The translations under genes were made by a program, and so were the position numbers. This document shows, one piece after another, positions 22,662 through 34,289 of a DNA stretch of 64,000 bases. The stretch comes from Pseudeuparius sepicola. Taxonomy: Eukaryota; Arthropoda; Insecta; Coleoptera; Anthribidae. How positions within the stretch are numbered: position 1 is the stretch's first letter; the number at the start of each line of letters is the position of its first letter. The notes beneath the pieces were generated by a model. The model was not told the origin of the DNA. It did not search any database and saw only the letters and a program-made list of their open reading frames with translations. The stretch is taken from NCBI GenBank assembly GCA_963920635.1, contig OY987301.1, positions 45,607,820 through 45,671,819 of the forward strand. The letters are read 5' to 3'.

Positions 22662-22886
22662 CAAAAAGCACAGTCAGTAGGGGGAAGATCGGAAGAAGGT
22701 TTATTAGATTTGGTGGCCATTGCTAGGCGTAAATCGTTAGTGACAAAAACTGTAAAACGAAAAAGTGCAACTGTAGAAAGACTCAAATGCGGTGATCAAT
22801 ATAAATGTGGCAGGTGCAATAATAGTGATAGTAATGTAGAAAATACCGAAGATGAGCCTGTTGATGACGTGAAAGAGATTTTTTAA
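22662..22886 (+). CDS. Cys-rich protein C-terminus, right arm (remnant)
   Basis: The frame is open from a stop at 22659-22661 to a stop at 22884-22886. It encodes a basic stretch, a shortened Cys cluster (KCGDQYKCGRC) and the acidic tail SDSNVENTEDEPVDDVKEIF. Compared with the left arm, several Cys codons are lost or altered, but the tail is conserved, with changes such as Lys/Glu and Ser/Pro. The two copies point away from each other. No start codon lies in the surviving frame. Confidence 0.45.
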   Translation, partial: QKAQSVGGRSEEGLLDLVAIARRKSLVTKTVKRKSATVERLKCGDQYKCGRCNNSDSNVENTEDEPVDDVKEIF

Positions 22887-23544
22887 TTTTTATTTTATAC
22901 CTATATTTAGGTACTATATGATATGCATATATAGGTGCAGCAAGCACAAAGATTTAATTATTATAAAAAATCAATATAAAAATAAATGTTTATTCTGGAG
23001 TTCATTAAATAAATGATGACTTTATAAACAGATAAATAAAATAAGCAGGTGTTTGTTTGTTCATCTGACAACTGTAATTACTGCTCAAAAATTTAAAAAA
23101 ATCAACCATTTGGTTATTTTATTTCTTATTTTATTTTATTGGTCTGCTTGAACCCACATTATTTGGTTTAAAATTATTAATTTATTTGGCAATTTTTTCT
23201 AAATATATGTATTTTGGGCCGCAGATCACGAAAATCACAAACAAAATTGGGGCAAACCCTTATTTTCCAAGATATAAGCTTTTTTCGGTCAATTAGATCA
23301 CTCAGAACTAAACTGCTGTTGGAACAAACCCTTTGTCAAACCTAAGTTTATATTTTGTGGTTTGAAGTTGGGTATTTATGAGCGAGTATGTTGGTAACAA
23401 CACTGTATCGCGCGAATCAGAGCTAACTTTTCAATTTTAAATTTTAAATATATTTTCCACATACTATTTTGATAAAATTATTTTATAATTTTGGAAAAAC
23501 GGTAATGAATTTAACCCACTATGGTTTGTGAATTTGATATAATA

Positions 23545-23643
23545 AATAATATAATATGATATGATATGATATGATATGATATGATATGATATGATATGAT
23601 ATGATATGATATGATATGATATGATATGATATAATATAATATA
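23545..23643 (+). repeat. (ATATG)n microsatellite
   Basis: About 17 nearly perfect copies of the pentamer TATGA occur in tandem, with slightly degenerate TATAA units at both ends. The array lies in the extra segment of the right arm of the large palindrome. Confidence 0.95.
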
Positions 23644-24483
23644 GGTAAAAAATTACCATTTATTTTACCAGCGATCTGTTATAGAATAGTTTACGCGGAG
23701 AGGTAAATCTATCACAAATCCTATATCTGAAAGTACTTCCAAATAGTTTATTTAAACGCTCCCAGAGACGTGGCTACTCTTTTAGAGATCGTTTACATTG
23801 GCAGAAAGTTTTCTCTGAGAGGGTTTACATGGGCAAACTATTATAGGAATTACTCTAAGATATTTATACGACTTATGATAGCTTCACTTGCGCATGTAAA
23901 CTACGCATTAGTTGTTAAGACATTCCTGCCATGCGTGGAAATTCTCAGGCAAGGGATTAATTTTTTGTGTTCCACGTGAGTAGCGCGCGCCACAAAAAAA
24001 ATCACACTTCAAAAACTATAGGCGCTATAGGTAAATTTTTTTTTACCGAAAACTTTTTTCATGTTTTGGCCACATTTCCCTCGCAGCATGTATATAAAAA
24101 TTTCCAGAAATAAAAAAGTTTCTCGCTTAGTGAAAATTTCATTACACTTTTTATAACCTTGCAATTTTGTTCCTATTTAAAGTAGTTAATAAACAACATT
24201 GGACAACAATGATGGCATTCGTTGTAAGCGCTGAAGCTTCAATTAAAAAAAAATTAAGTCGATAGGTCCACTACTCTCAAAGATATGACGATGGAAACGT
24301 AAAAAACACAATTTCTGTAAATTGCCAATTTCGACAGTTTTATCGAAATAAAAGTCCTCGACCACAAAAAAATGTCGTAAATCGCCATTTCGTATGCAGA
24401 GTAATGTACCTATGGGTCTAATTTAGTTGTACCCTCAAAAAAAAAAAATTTCGAGAACGGAGCTACTTTTTAGCCCGATTTCG

Positions 24484-25525
24484 TTCCACTACATAGACAG
24501 GAATTAAACATCACACATTGCATTTACTATACTCATCAACACATGCGTGCCATATATCACCAGTAATTTCCAGTAGAAATCACCAAAAAATAAAACGGGC
24601 AGTCGCCGAAACGAACGTAAACAAACTATAGACATAATGGAGGTGCCTATGTAAGATGTGTCGCTCTCTAGTATGCAATAGCGAAAATGCACAAAGCAGG
24701 GCATCTCCCCCGGTGGGGCCACTAACCCGGAATTACCTTAATATGGTTTTGTTGTTATGTATGTTACTATATAGCGGAATACAATGGATTGCAGTGATTG
24801 GAACGAATAATTATCGAGTTTTGCACCTCTGTAATCATAAACGAAGAGCAATATTGTGTTCTTACATTTCACCACTGTTCACTAATAGACCGATCACATA
24901 GTTGACGGAACTCAGAACTCGCTTACTAATATGATAACTGCTAGGTTAGTGCCACTAATGCCTACAGCGACAGCGCTAGGTTCGAATTCCGGCAGAAGTG
25001 CATTTTTTCACCTGCTGTGCGTGCTATGCCACATAAACATCCCGCTCTTTATTGGAAACAATTTGGTAGATTCCAGGCCAGGACTCTGTAAAATATTCAC
25101 TATTTTCCCGAACGCAACTAATGTTTTGGCTGCCATGAAAATTTCATAGAAACCCCACGTGTTTGCGTCAATAAAGAAGCTTGATGCCTACATAATTAAT
25201 TCTCCTTGTAATAACTTCTCGGTCCGTTGATTAAACACGCCGTGTATAATGTTACCCAAAATCTAAACTATGCTAATGTTAGATTAATTTAGTCTGCTAT
25301 TACATTTCCTTTTGGCAACGTTAGACTGAATTATGTTGTACAATAACAAGGATTGGCGGACTGGGGAAGAGGGTAGGGAAGGAAGGGACTGACGGCACTA
25401 AGGTCGCTGATCTATAATTGTATAGGGCTTGTATTAGGGCAAGATAAGGCCCCTGATTTTGTTTTGTATTTCTTAGTAATATTATATATTTGAAAAACTC
25501 GGTCTCTTCTTAAAACTGCCAACAA
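24484..25525. other. 1 kb, no gene assigned
   Basis: Several 72-81 codon frames show no family features. A B-box-like 'ggttcgaattcc' at about 24984 is not supported by a tRNA fold. Confidence 0.4.
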
Positions 25526-25528
25526 TAT

Positions 25529-25800
25529 ACAGGGTGTTCTAGAAATAAGTGTCAAAATTTTAATCACTTATTTAACTCATCAAAAGGAGCAACTTTTTCC
25601 AAATATTTTATTCGAAAACTAAAGTTCTGTATCCGGTATTTTTCCCATTAACATAACGATAACAAGTTGCTTATAGATAAAAAAAAACAAGTAGGTAATC
25701 TTTCTACTTTTCTATTCTTCTATCTTACTATTCATAGTTGTGTTTACTCGTTTGGTTTGGGATGTAAATAGGAATTTGACAGTGGCAGGTAACAAAAACA
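25529..25800 (+). mobile_element. Single CAGGGTG transposon end
   Basis: TA-CAGGGTGTTCTAGAAATA at about 25529 is a mariner-type end. No inverse partner is present before the hairpin repeat at 25806, so only one end is identified. Confidence 0.4.
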
Positions 25801-25805
25801 CATTA

Positions 25806-26030
25806 AAATTTGAAAAATATTTTTTCTACAAGCGTGCGGAAAAGTAAATGCGTGCGGAAAAGTGTCTTACTTTTCCGCACGCTTGTAGAAAAAATAGTGT
25901 TCCTAACTCTTGCGGAAAGTGTCTTTTCCACACTCGATGAACGACGCGTAGCGGAGTTCAGCCAACTGCAATCGCGTGCGGAAAAGTAGCACTTTCCGCA
26001 CTTGTTAGGAAATATACTATATCTTGAAGA
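25806..26030. repeat. GTGCGGAAAAGT hairpin-array repeat, copy 1
   Basis: The word gtgcggaaaagt and its inverse acttttccgcac occur repeatedly here, making nested hairpins; 'ctacaagcgtgcggaaaag' pairs with 'cttttccgcacgcttgtag'. Copy 2 at 62955-63285 shares 'aaaatagtgttcctaactct', 'cttttccacactcgat', 'gaacgacgcgtagcg' and 'gcaatcgcgtgcg'. Both copies give similar minus-strand peptides (an SSVEKTLSARVRNTIFSTS segment), most simply explained by DNA similarity. Confidence 0.75.
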
Positions 26031-26289
26031 GTACCTAAAAGTTTTTCGAAAATAATTATTTGGAAAAAACACATAAAATTTAAAAAAATATGTATTTTGA
26101 AAACTAAGAGGTTTCGGAAAAATTATCGGAAAAAAGTTGTTGCTTTTGATAAGTTAGATACGTGGTTGATAATAAAATACCATCAAAGGTATGTCGGTTG
26201 CCTGTATATCAATAAATGTTCATTTACTATTAGTTAGAAAAGCTAGCGCATTTGAAACACAATTATTCTGTAAAATTTGAAAGCAGTAT

Positions 26290-26640
26290 TTGAAAATGCT
26301 ATTTTTCGAATTTTTTAGTTAACAGGTGTTTTGGGGCACATTTTGCCGATTTTAACGCAAATGGTTGATTTTATCATTATGGAACAAGAGTTGCCTTTTT
26401 GGCAAAATGAAAATATGCACTAAAATGATGAACGACAAGACAAAGAAGATAACCTCAAAAAGTTATGAGTGTAAAACCTATTGTGCGACCCCCCCCCCCC
26501 CCGCCCCGTCTCTGGTTGATGCTAATAAATTGTTTTTTTTTACACGAAATTGTTGTTGCACTGCAGCGACTAAAGGTTTGCACAAAGTTTCATTTCAATT
26601 GCATAACTTCTGTAGATGTTAGTGCCAAGAATGTGTTTTT
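26290..26640 (-). repeat. Dispersed repeat family 'tcattttagtgcat', copy 3
   Basis: This is the reverse-complement partner of 14793-15112. A 14-base C run (26489-26502) interrupts it where the other copy has a short GC-rich spot. Confidence 0.7.
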
Positions 26641-26814
26641 CAAACTTTACCTTTATCTTCCCGTAACTATTTATTATAATTTACACTCTGTAGTTCGTGT
26701 GGGTAATAATATTTATTGCTGTATATGCTGTATATGCTATATCTGCCAATGAAGTAAGGGCCATAAAAGAGTATGTTTATTGTAATTGCATCAATGTTTA
26801 TATACAGGGTGAGT

Positions 26815-27510
26815 CAAAACTATGCGGCACCCTTTCAGGGGCCTAATTTACTCGTTAAAATAAGACGAAAAGTTCATATCAACATGGGTCCAAAAACGCT
26901 TCGTTACGAAGATACAGGGTGATTAATCTTTCAAAAAAATATCGATTTTTGTTTATACCTTCCAAACCAATAAGAATATTTAAACCAAACTTGATACACA
27001 ATAATACCCTCATAGGGTGACATAATACATGTTAATATCAAGTCTCCAAAGTAATCAGTGGCGGAGGTATGGGTAATCAGTACCATTAATTAAACAAAAA
27101 AAAATGGTACAGCCCTGTACAATACAAAAATTTATTATCTTGTTGAATAAACAATACAATATGGAACAAAAAATGTCTCTTTCATTTTTTTCATATCTCT
27201 CTCTCTTTCGCGGAAAATTGGAGTTTTTCCTATTTCTCATATTTTTTGGACTCTTTACTTTACTTTGAAGTAACTATTATTTTAAGTCAACGAAATGATT
27301 TTCAAATGGAATTGCAGTAGGAGTAGGTAATTTTTGTTACTAGAAAGGCGCTAAGGCACAAAAAAAATAATAATATTTTTTTGAAAGATTAATCACCCTG
27401 TATCTTCGTAACGAAGCGTTTTTGGACCCATGTTGATATGAACTTTTTATCTTATTTTAACAAGTAAATTACGCCCCTGAAAGGGTGCCGCATAGTATTG
27501 AATCACCCTG
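26815..27510. mobile_element. 696-bp mariner-type MITE with long TIRs
   Basis: The left end is CAGGGTGAGTCAAAACTATG after TA; the inverse ends at 27510 before TA. Arms of about 130-140 bp agree almost completely, including 'gcggcaccctttcaggggc' and 'aaacgcttcgttacgaag'. A second CAGGGTG lies 100 bp inside the left end (26915) and its inverse 110 bp inside the right end (27400), each abutting TA. The loop holds a hAT-like 'cagtggcgga.gtatgggtaa' at about 27055, shared with 11071. It has no coding capacity. Confidence 0.85.
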
Positions 27511-27534
27511 TATACGCGGATATTTTTAAAGCCA

Positions 27535-28000
27535 TTTTTGGTCTGCCGGAAGCCCCTAATACAGGCTTCACCGTCTGCCAACTGTATTTTCTAATAGGGT
27601 TTCATCAAGTAAATTTAACATTTTTTTGGCAAACTGGATAGTTTTCCAATAACACAAAAATTTTACAAAAAAAATATTAGATTTTTTATCACCTTTACAA
27701 GCTTTATTATTATTGGCAGACGGTCATCAATAGTTTTTTTTTACTATTTTTTTTAACTGACGTACCTATGTACCGCTCAACACTGTCTGCCGTTAAGCCT
27801 TACTTACTAGAACATTTGTCCACATAATATGAACGGCAGACGGGCATCAATTGATTATTTTGGCCATTTGTATGCACTTTCGCCCTAATGCCCTATGCAT
27901 TTGCTACCCGCGAGCGCGTTTTTTTATTGCATTAATTGTTTTTAAATAATGAATTATTTACGCTCTCCAAACGGCAGACGGACATTAATCGTTAGCCAAA
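27535..28000. repeat. Series of GGCAGACGG motifs
   Basis: Three plus-strand copies of ggcagacgg.cat.aat lie near 27713, 27834 and 27973 (about 121 and 139 bp apart). Inverse forms (gtctgcc) occur near 27541, 27571 and 27785. The intervals between copies are AT-rich and not clearly related. Confidence 0.6.
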
Positions 28001-28629
28001 ATTTGCCATCAGCGCCTGGTGAATAGATTATTTTGTAAAGTAGGTAACATAAGGACTTCCCGTCTAGATGAACAATGAAGTAATCAATAAAAGTGTCATA
28101 ATCATTTTTCATGCAGACTCCTCTATTTCAAAATAGGTTGAGTTTCGAATTTTAAAGAACGACCTTAGAATTAGGTTAAGTCCTCGTCAGGAAAAATGGT
28201 TGTCGTTCAATGACTTCAGTAAAATTACCTGGGTCGATCTCCTTGTGTAGTGAAGAATCTAGGCCAGTCACTTTAGTTAAATAAATAGAAATAATTCCCA
28301 GGCCGGGCGATACACTGTGACCCACTTAAAATAGGAATACCCCCATAAAATTTGAAATTGTTGCCAAAATTTGATTTAAGTGAGTATAGGCAGGTAAAAT
28401 AGGTAGGTAACTCGAGATTTTCATTGGTTTCTAGAATTTTTAATATTTTAAACAGAATTTGGTACAAACACGTTGTAAGGGATGCCCAATCGAGTGGCGT
28501 AGTCAGATTTTTATATAAAAAAACGCTAATATGATTTCTCTAATTTTTGCGCAAAAAATATGTCGTAGTAGGCCTTGGTTTTTTAAGTCAACGCTAACAG
28601 GTAAACGCTCGTGCCTATGCTAAATGACT

Positions 28630-28760
28630 ATTTCTACATGTCTCACAGAGGGTACCACTTGAGTTGTTTTTGGATCCTATACTTTTACTTTTTTGAGGTT
28701 CTCTTGCAGGTCCATCATTTTAGGGCTATTAACTATTCATTTGGCAGCAAAAGTGTACTG
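28630..28760 (+). repeat. Dispersed repeat family 'tcattttagtgcat', copy 4
   Basis: A partial, diverged copy matching 8086-8230 through 'ctcacagaggg..ccact', 'gttgtttttggatc', 'ttgcaggtccatcatttta' and 'ttcatttggca'. Confidence 0.55.
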
Positions 28761-29060
28761 TCCAACATTCGAAACATGATGAATTGTCACCAACCTCTTT
28801 CAAATGTTACCGATCAACTGTACATTCAAAATGAAGCAGCGCCAACTAACAGTTCAGCAGATTGGTTATTTCATAATTCAATCTAAAAAAACTGCCACGC
28901 CCTGTATTTCAGTAATTATTGAGATTCGACCCGTAGTTGTTAAGCCCAACCGTGATATTTTGACGTCCCCTACCTGCTCCCGCGAGATTGGCCCATACTT
29001 TTCATGGGCCTCGGAATTATTTCTATTTACGGATATTTTTCGGTCGAAAGTGACTGGGCT
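28761..29060. other. Unassigned sequence
   Basis: Two overlapping frames (91 and 87 codons) show no domain. A 'cgccctgta' near 28900 resembles a transposon end but has no partner. Confidence 0.35.
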
Positions 29061-29067
29061 AATTTGA

Positions 29068-29595
29068 CCTTACATATTTATATATTTTACTTAATACAAG
29101 ATTGAGGAAAACAAGTAGATAATGATAGTCGTACCTATGACATGTTTATATTAATTTAATCAAATGAATAAAAGATAAAAAATAATGCAATTTCGATTCC
29201 ATTCTTTCCATGCACTGTAGTCAGAGGTATATCAAATCATATGTTTCCCTCGCAGCATCAGCACTAGTGTTTTAAGTCCTCTGTTAAGTAAAGAACTATA
29301 AAACAGTTTTTGCACTTCCCTTAGCATTTAGAAATAAATGCTTTTTCTTCATCGGAACACTATAAGAAACACCATCAATGTTTTCCAACGGACGCCACGT
29401 AAGCTATTTTTGATATAATATTTCGTAAAATGACTTCGAATATAATTAAACACGTTCCGTGAGAAATAAACACTGACATTCAATATTATAAAGTAAAATG
29501 TATTCATTTTGATTATTTTTACATGCTAAAGGGTTAAACATACTAACAACAGAGGAAATGTTAGATCTTTTTACACCTAGAAATTATAATCCGGT
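29068..29595 (+). repeat. Long dispersed repeat, copy 1 (pair at 34290-34675)
   Basis: Ordered matches to 34290-34675 include 'ttacatatttat.tattt', 'gcagca.cagcactag', 'aaatgctttttcttca', 'caccatcaat.ttttc', 'actgacattcaat' and 'agggttaaacat.'. Copy 1 has an extra segment near 29150-29230. It is non-coding, and no terminal structure was found. Confidence 0.7.
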
Positions 29596-29674
29596 ATTTT
29601 TGTTTTGTTGTTTCTAATAGGAATACATTTTTGTAATTTTAATGGAAAAATCAAAGTACGATCCAAACAAAAGG

Positions 29675-29920
29675 GGGCCCAATGTGGCCCTTGACCCCAA
29701 ATTTTGCTGCGTGTGCCTATGATTTTGAGGGATTTAGGATTTGGTTTACGAGATATTGCGCAACTTATGGGGCTGTAATTTTAATTTTTATTGTAGTATG
29801 GGATCTTTTTTTACTATTTCAGTATATTGCAATTATATGGGGGTTATTCATTTTGGGAAAGGACAGCTATAGGCTCAAAAAGCGCCAGGGTGGTTTTCCT
29901 AGCCTAGTCCGGCCCTGTCG
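29675..29920. mobile_element. Probable hAT-type remnant (right end only)
   Basis: The right edge cctagtccggccctg is the inverse of CAGGGCCGGACTAGG, a common hAT-type end. GC-rich 'gggggcccaatgtggccc' near 29677 resembles the subterminal zone of such elements, but the matching left terminus is missing. Confidence 0.45.
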
Positions 29921-30240
29921 ATCGGCCAACCCTTACACCTTGTCGTTACCTCTGTAAGTAGGGCGGTTTCCCACACCGGCCCTATCGCCGCGCATGGTAA
30001 TAACTCCTCCATATCTTCCTATTTATTGGAGCACAATAAAGTGATTTCAATTCGGCGGGCCGAATCGATAGTCCCTCTCTCAGGTTGTTCGGCAAGCCGG
30101 CCGGCCCGCCACTGCCACTTGATCGGCCCCATGGAAACAATAATTAGTAAGGTACACAATGGTAATTCTGGAAACTGCCTCATAAATCATCGGTAGAAAT
30201 TTGAGTCATTCCTATGCAGGCGCCGCGGCCGGTAGGACTG
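29921..30240. promoter_or_regulatory. GC-rich, apparently single-copy block
   Basis: CpG-containing sequence with short inverted words ('ggccggcccgcc') and a homeodomain-type 'aataattag' stands out from AT-rich flanks. A donor-like 'gtaagtagg' occurs at about 29955 without an obvious exon. I suggest a conserved regulatory block, without proof. Confidence 0.25.
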
Positions 30241-31789
30241 AGACAAACGGAATTATGCACATACATATGGTGTCTTATGTCATGTCCTTCGGAAACTCTC
30301 TCCAACTGACTTTACAAATTATAAAATCTCCTTACAATTAAGTTTTGTTAAGTCGTTCGTTTTTATTTTGTCGTTGTAATTTTTTTCCTGTCGGAGATAT
30401 TGAAAAGTGCGTTATATTGAATATCTTTCCTAAAAGATATTATTTAAGATCGTGTCGCATATATGGACTTTATTCTTTGAAGAAATAAAATTATTTATTT
30501 TTAGTTTTTGAGAAAGAGGTAATTAAATTACAGGTTAATAAAATAAACATATAAATATCTAACAAGTCAACAAACTTTTATTTGGCAAAAGCTGCGAAAA
30601 AAGTTTATTAGGAAAATTAATTTGCAATTAAAATATACTTCCGCGTATGGCGTTTCAATATAATAAACCAACTACCTACTATGTTTTTGTAATCTTTAAA
30701 ATGTTGTATTCGGAAGTATATGTATTTCAATCTCCCACAAAAATATTTTCATTTCCAGAAATGAACGAAAATACTGAGTACTAGGGTGTAATTGTTAGTT
30801 CTTAAGACCTTTTTTAACTTTGACGAATAAATTAAAATGAAAGACTTACAAACGCAGTAGTCGTGATCCATGACCTTGACAAATAAAGCCTGTATCACGT
30901 CACGAATGAAAAATACTAAAGTAAGCCATGCCAAAAATTTTATTTTCACTTACTTATAATCCCACGATGACGAGTTGAATATAACGCCGCATAGTTGGGG
31001 TGCTCAATCTTCCGAGGACGGTATGGGTATTCCATTCGAGTTGTACAGTGTATCTTTTCTATCTGTATTAGCTGCTAAATGGATATTTGGATAAACTGTG
31101 AATATAATTTGACGGATTTCACTGGCGTTCTGGAATAAAATTAATTGAAGGGTTGCTCGAGTTTCGAACATGTCAACACGCGCCGGCGAAAGTTTAACTG
31201 GGATTGGTAGACTTCGATTTCATATCCAACCTATAGGATGGATGTGAAATAATATCCGTTCACTTAGCTGGAATTCACTACCTGTCCATTGTGTAGATTC
31301 TGTAGAGAAAACTAGAAATATCGACGTGGAAGTATTGGATTGGTCAAAAAAGGTACTATATAATTTTCAAAAGTGTATTTTATTTGCTGAAAATTAATGA
31401 TCAAAAGCGATTATGTATCAAATTTGTATTCAATGTCTCGAACTGTTCTATGGAAGACACTACTACAAACGCATATCAGCAATTTTTATTCTCTCACGGT
31501 GATAGAAAAATAGTATGTGCCTATTATTTTTATGCCAGCTCAGGTTCTAAGGACAATCTGGCAGGTTGTTTCACCGCGGTTTAAGCTCCTTTCCGGAGAA
31601 CCAGCGCGTATACACGTAGTTCCCCGCATTAAATTTAGATGCACGGAAAGTGCTAACAAGAATCCGCGCTGAAAGCTTTCAAAAGCGTAAGGTCTCGCGC
31701 TGAATTAGGAAATTTGAATAAATTACATATTTAAATAAAGCCCCCGGTTTCCTCTTTTAATACTTTTAATTATTATGTTGGCTTTTCAG
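30241..31789. other. AT-rich sequence upstream of the candidate micro-exon
   Basis: No gene or repeat was identified. GC content rises at 31570-31690, just before the exon candidate. Confidence 0.4.
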
Positions 31790-31845
31790 GAGTCCCCTGG
31801 GGTTTCCGACCGCTGCTGATGAGCGAGCGGCCTCAGCCTGGACAG
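31790..31845 (+). CDS. Candidate 56-bp internal exon
   Basis: A GC-rich 56-bp segment is bounded by a good acceptor (pyrimidine-rich tract ending gcttttcag) and a donor (gacag followed by gtaatt), in strongly AT-rich flanks. Two of three frames are open. One reads VPWGFRPLLMSERPQPGQ; its PWGFR recalls the start of the ZASP/ALP-type PDZ domain, but the following LxGG of that motif is absent. The other reads SPLGFPTAADERAASAWT. Without neighbouring exons I cannot choose a frame or name the gene. A chance splice-like pair is the alternative. Confidence 0.35.
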
Positions 31846-33025
31846 GTAATTATTATTGCTTTCATTTTGGATTGCCGGGATAATTTTTGAAGGAGAACTT
31901 TGAAATAAATGCTTTCATAATGAGCAGTCTATGATAAATCAGATGCTAGAAAATTATCTACATTGCTTGGTAGTTACAATACTCCCTGTTGAATTCGCCA
32001 AGGTTCTGGAGGAGGTTCACGCTAAGATCAGAATTTAGTGATTGAGCCGACAGCTGTCTATGCTCCCCCAAAACCAGAAAGCTATGGCACTTTTTAAAGT
32101 TCTCGTCCCCTTGCTTCACAAAACTTCTTCTCGTCTGTCGAGAAACCTACATAAAGGCGAAAACTCATCCTCTCGGGGTTGCTACAGGGTGTAGCCCCCA
32201 TCAGAATAAATGGCCTCATGTCACTCTTTTAGACTTTAATAGTCAACAATCCTACTACCCCAAATCGACTCAATAACCGACTAACTTCCCAAACGTGTTG
32301 ATATCATTTCTTCCGGACTACTCCCGCAGTAACTTGCGTTTATCAAACTCAAACATTTCAGAAACATTCACTCTAAAATGCTGATAATTCCATACTAAGA
32401 AGTAGATTCTCCCCCCCCCCCCCCCCGTTTTGTAAAAGGCTTAGGGGCCCGTCAGCCCCGCTCCAGGTAATCTAGACGTTTATTGTTCTGGCGCCCTTTT
32501 CAAACTTGCCGTCGAGGTCGTTCGTTCCACAAGAAAACGCGTTTACAACTCAATCTTGTATATGGGGAAGGCACATTCAAAAGCATACCACCGCAATTAT
32601 CGCTGCTGACAAATAAGATTTGCGCGGAATTATTACATAATGGAATATAGAGATTGGTCCTTTGAAATAAGCTGCCATTAGTATAGGGCACGGAATTGGT
32701 GTAGGGTGTTCCACTTGAAATTTCAATGCAATTTACGAAGTATATATGGTTACCAAAGATGGGGCAAATAGAGGATTTTTCTTTTTAAGATAATGAGTCA
32801 CGTTTTTGCACATTATTCAGTGTGTCTCAGTTGAAAACCACAATTTTGAAATACAATAGAGAATTTGATTTAGCAGACATAGGTCTGTAAATGATTATTA
32901 AAAAAGGTACAGGGTATTAAAATATTCTTTCTATTACTTATGTCAAAGATGTATGGTTGTATATATCTTTGCTTATGTTAACTTAAAATTAAAATGTAAT
33001 AAAATGAAGCTACCGATAGTTTGTT
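31846..33025. other. Putative intron or intergenic DNA
   Basis: A 16-base C run lies at 32411-32426. A 63-codon minus frame (32500-32691) shows no domain. Nothing else is assigned. Confidence 0.4.
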
Positions 33026-33033
33026 GTTTTAAC

Positions 33034-33265
33034 CAGTGGCGTACGGAAAGGTAGGACACACCCCATTTTTAAAAATGAATTCTATGCCCATGGTTTTTTT
33101 TTGTGAAATTGACAGCATTTTTGAATTTTCCATTCATTTTCCCATAAAAATGGTTTCTTTGAATTTGCCGTAGAAGTACTATATTTTGAGTAAACAATGC
33201 AAATTCAAGTAACTGCTCCGAAAAAGTGGTAAGGGGTCCGTGTCCTGTATTCTTGTACGTCACTG
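33034..33265. mobile_element. 232-bp hAT-type MITE
   Basis: The left end cagtggcgtacggaaagg and the inverse of the right end (cagtgacgtacaagaat) share the cagtg.cgtac core, and 'aggacac' follows in both. The flanking 8-mers gttttaac (33026-33033) and gttttgac (33266-33273) are a target duplication with one change. There is no coding sequence. Confidence 0.75.
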
Positions 33266-34289
33266 GTTTTGACAACAGAACGTCGGTATCTTCATTTTAT
33301 TTAATTTTATACCAGCATACTGTGTGCCAAATTATATGTTAATATCGTTTCTGGGATATTATTTGCTTCAAATCATATTTTCTATCGTTTATTTCAAAAT
33401 TATTGTGGTTTATAACTGAAGCTGGTACACCTTGTATATTTGTCGCTCATCATGAACAATAGTTCGAATTATTGTATTGAAATACCCGAATGAATTGTTT
33501 CTGGAATCTGAGAATATTTTACTTTAAACAGAAAAATTTTGATGGTTTGTTTTTATTTGAAAAATGATTTTATATTCGTGTTTCTAATAGGGGGCGATAT
33601 GTTTCCACTAATTAAAATATTAATACAAAGCAAAGACACGACCTGTATATTTATCTCTTAAAATATGCCAAGGAACTTCAAATAATATCCTTGATATTAG
33701 AGAAAAAAACATGCCAATGTGAGTAATGGTTCACCCCCCAAACCTCCCCCTCTAAAATCTAAACTCAAGTATGTTATAACAAAGTGCTTCCTCGTTGTTT
33801 AGAATTCGTAGTCATAACTTGTATGAAGTTACTGCTTGTCTAAGGAAATATTACAATTAATAACGTTAAGAGCTATAACCGAAACAAGCTCGGGAGAAGA
33901 TTAAATTACCTAAAAGCAGGCTAGTTCCATTTTCTTGCAACAGTTTCCGTTATATAAGTTTAGATAAAAGTTTCTGGGTATTATAGGAAAATCAATATAA
34001 CATAGAGTTGGGGAAGTGGGGCAGTTCATCGCAAAATTTTTAGGGCGTTTCACCAGCGTCCAGAGATATTATTCTCTAGACTTTGGTTTCACATTCGATT
34101 TCGTAATTTATACGACTTTACATTTAAATAAAAGTATATAGATAGCGTCCAAGTAATCCGAACCGTCTTATTGTGAGTCCTTTTGAATGTCAAATCCGAC
34201 AATAACACGTTAAAGTACCTACCTTTCACGAAAAATTGTTCTGACATAAAACTATCTGGGTCGATCCCATTGTGTAATAAAAGGTCGGA
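33266..34289. other. AT-rich sequence with transposon-end-like words
   Basis: 'acaccttgta' near 33430 and 'cgacctgta' near 33640 resemble decayed element ends, but no pair can be formed. No gene is supported. Confidence 0.35.

Larger units (their letters stand above)
21236..24483. mobile_element. 3.25-kb imperfect palindrome (large foldback element)
   Basis: The ends aaatcgggccaaaaagt (left) and the inverse of ttagcccgattt (right) begin arms that pair to near the centre (about 22620-22680). Landmarks on both arms include 'acgaaatggcgatttacgac', 'aatgccatcgttgt', 'ttgcaaggttataaaaagtg', 'catgctgcgagagaaatgtg' and 'acccacattattt'. The right arm has an extra segment (about 23200-23640) containing a pentanucleotide array. 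Each arm ends near the centre in the same Cys-rich coding end. The family is not recognised. Confidence 0.75.

Noticed and set aside
24930..25010. tRNA-like sequence with B box ggttcgaattcc
   Set aside because: The T arm and acceptor do not pair well and no anticodon arm can be drawn.
25803..26072. 89-codon minus frame shared in part with 63064-63258
   Set aside because: The shared peptide lies in a hairpin-array repeat, and the repeated GGAAAAGT word alone explains it.
31815..31840. CTGATGAG resembling a hammerhead core
   Set aside because: No stem II followed by GAAA is present. The sequence is better explained as part of the exon candidate.
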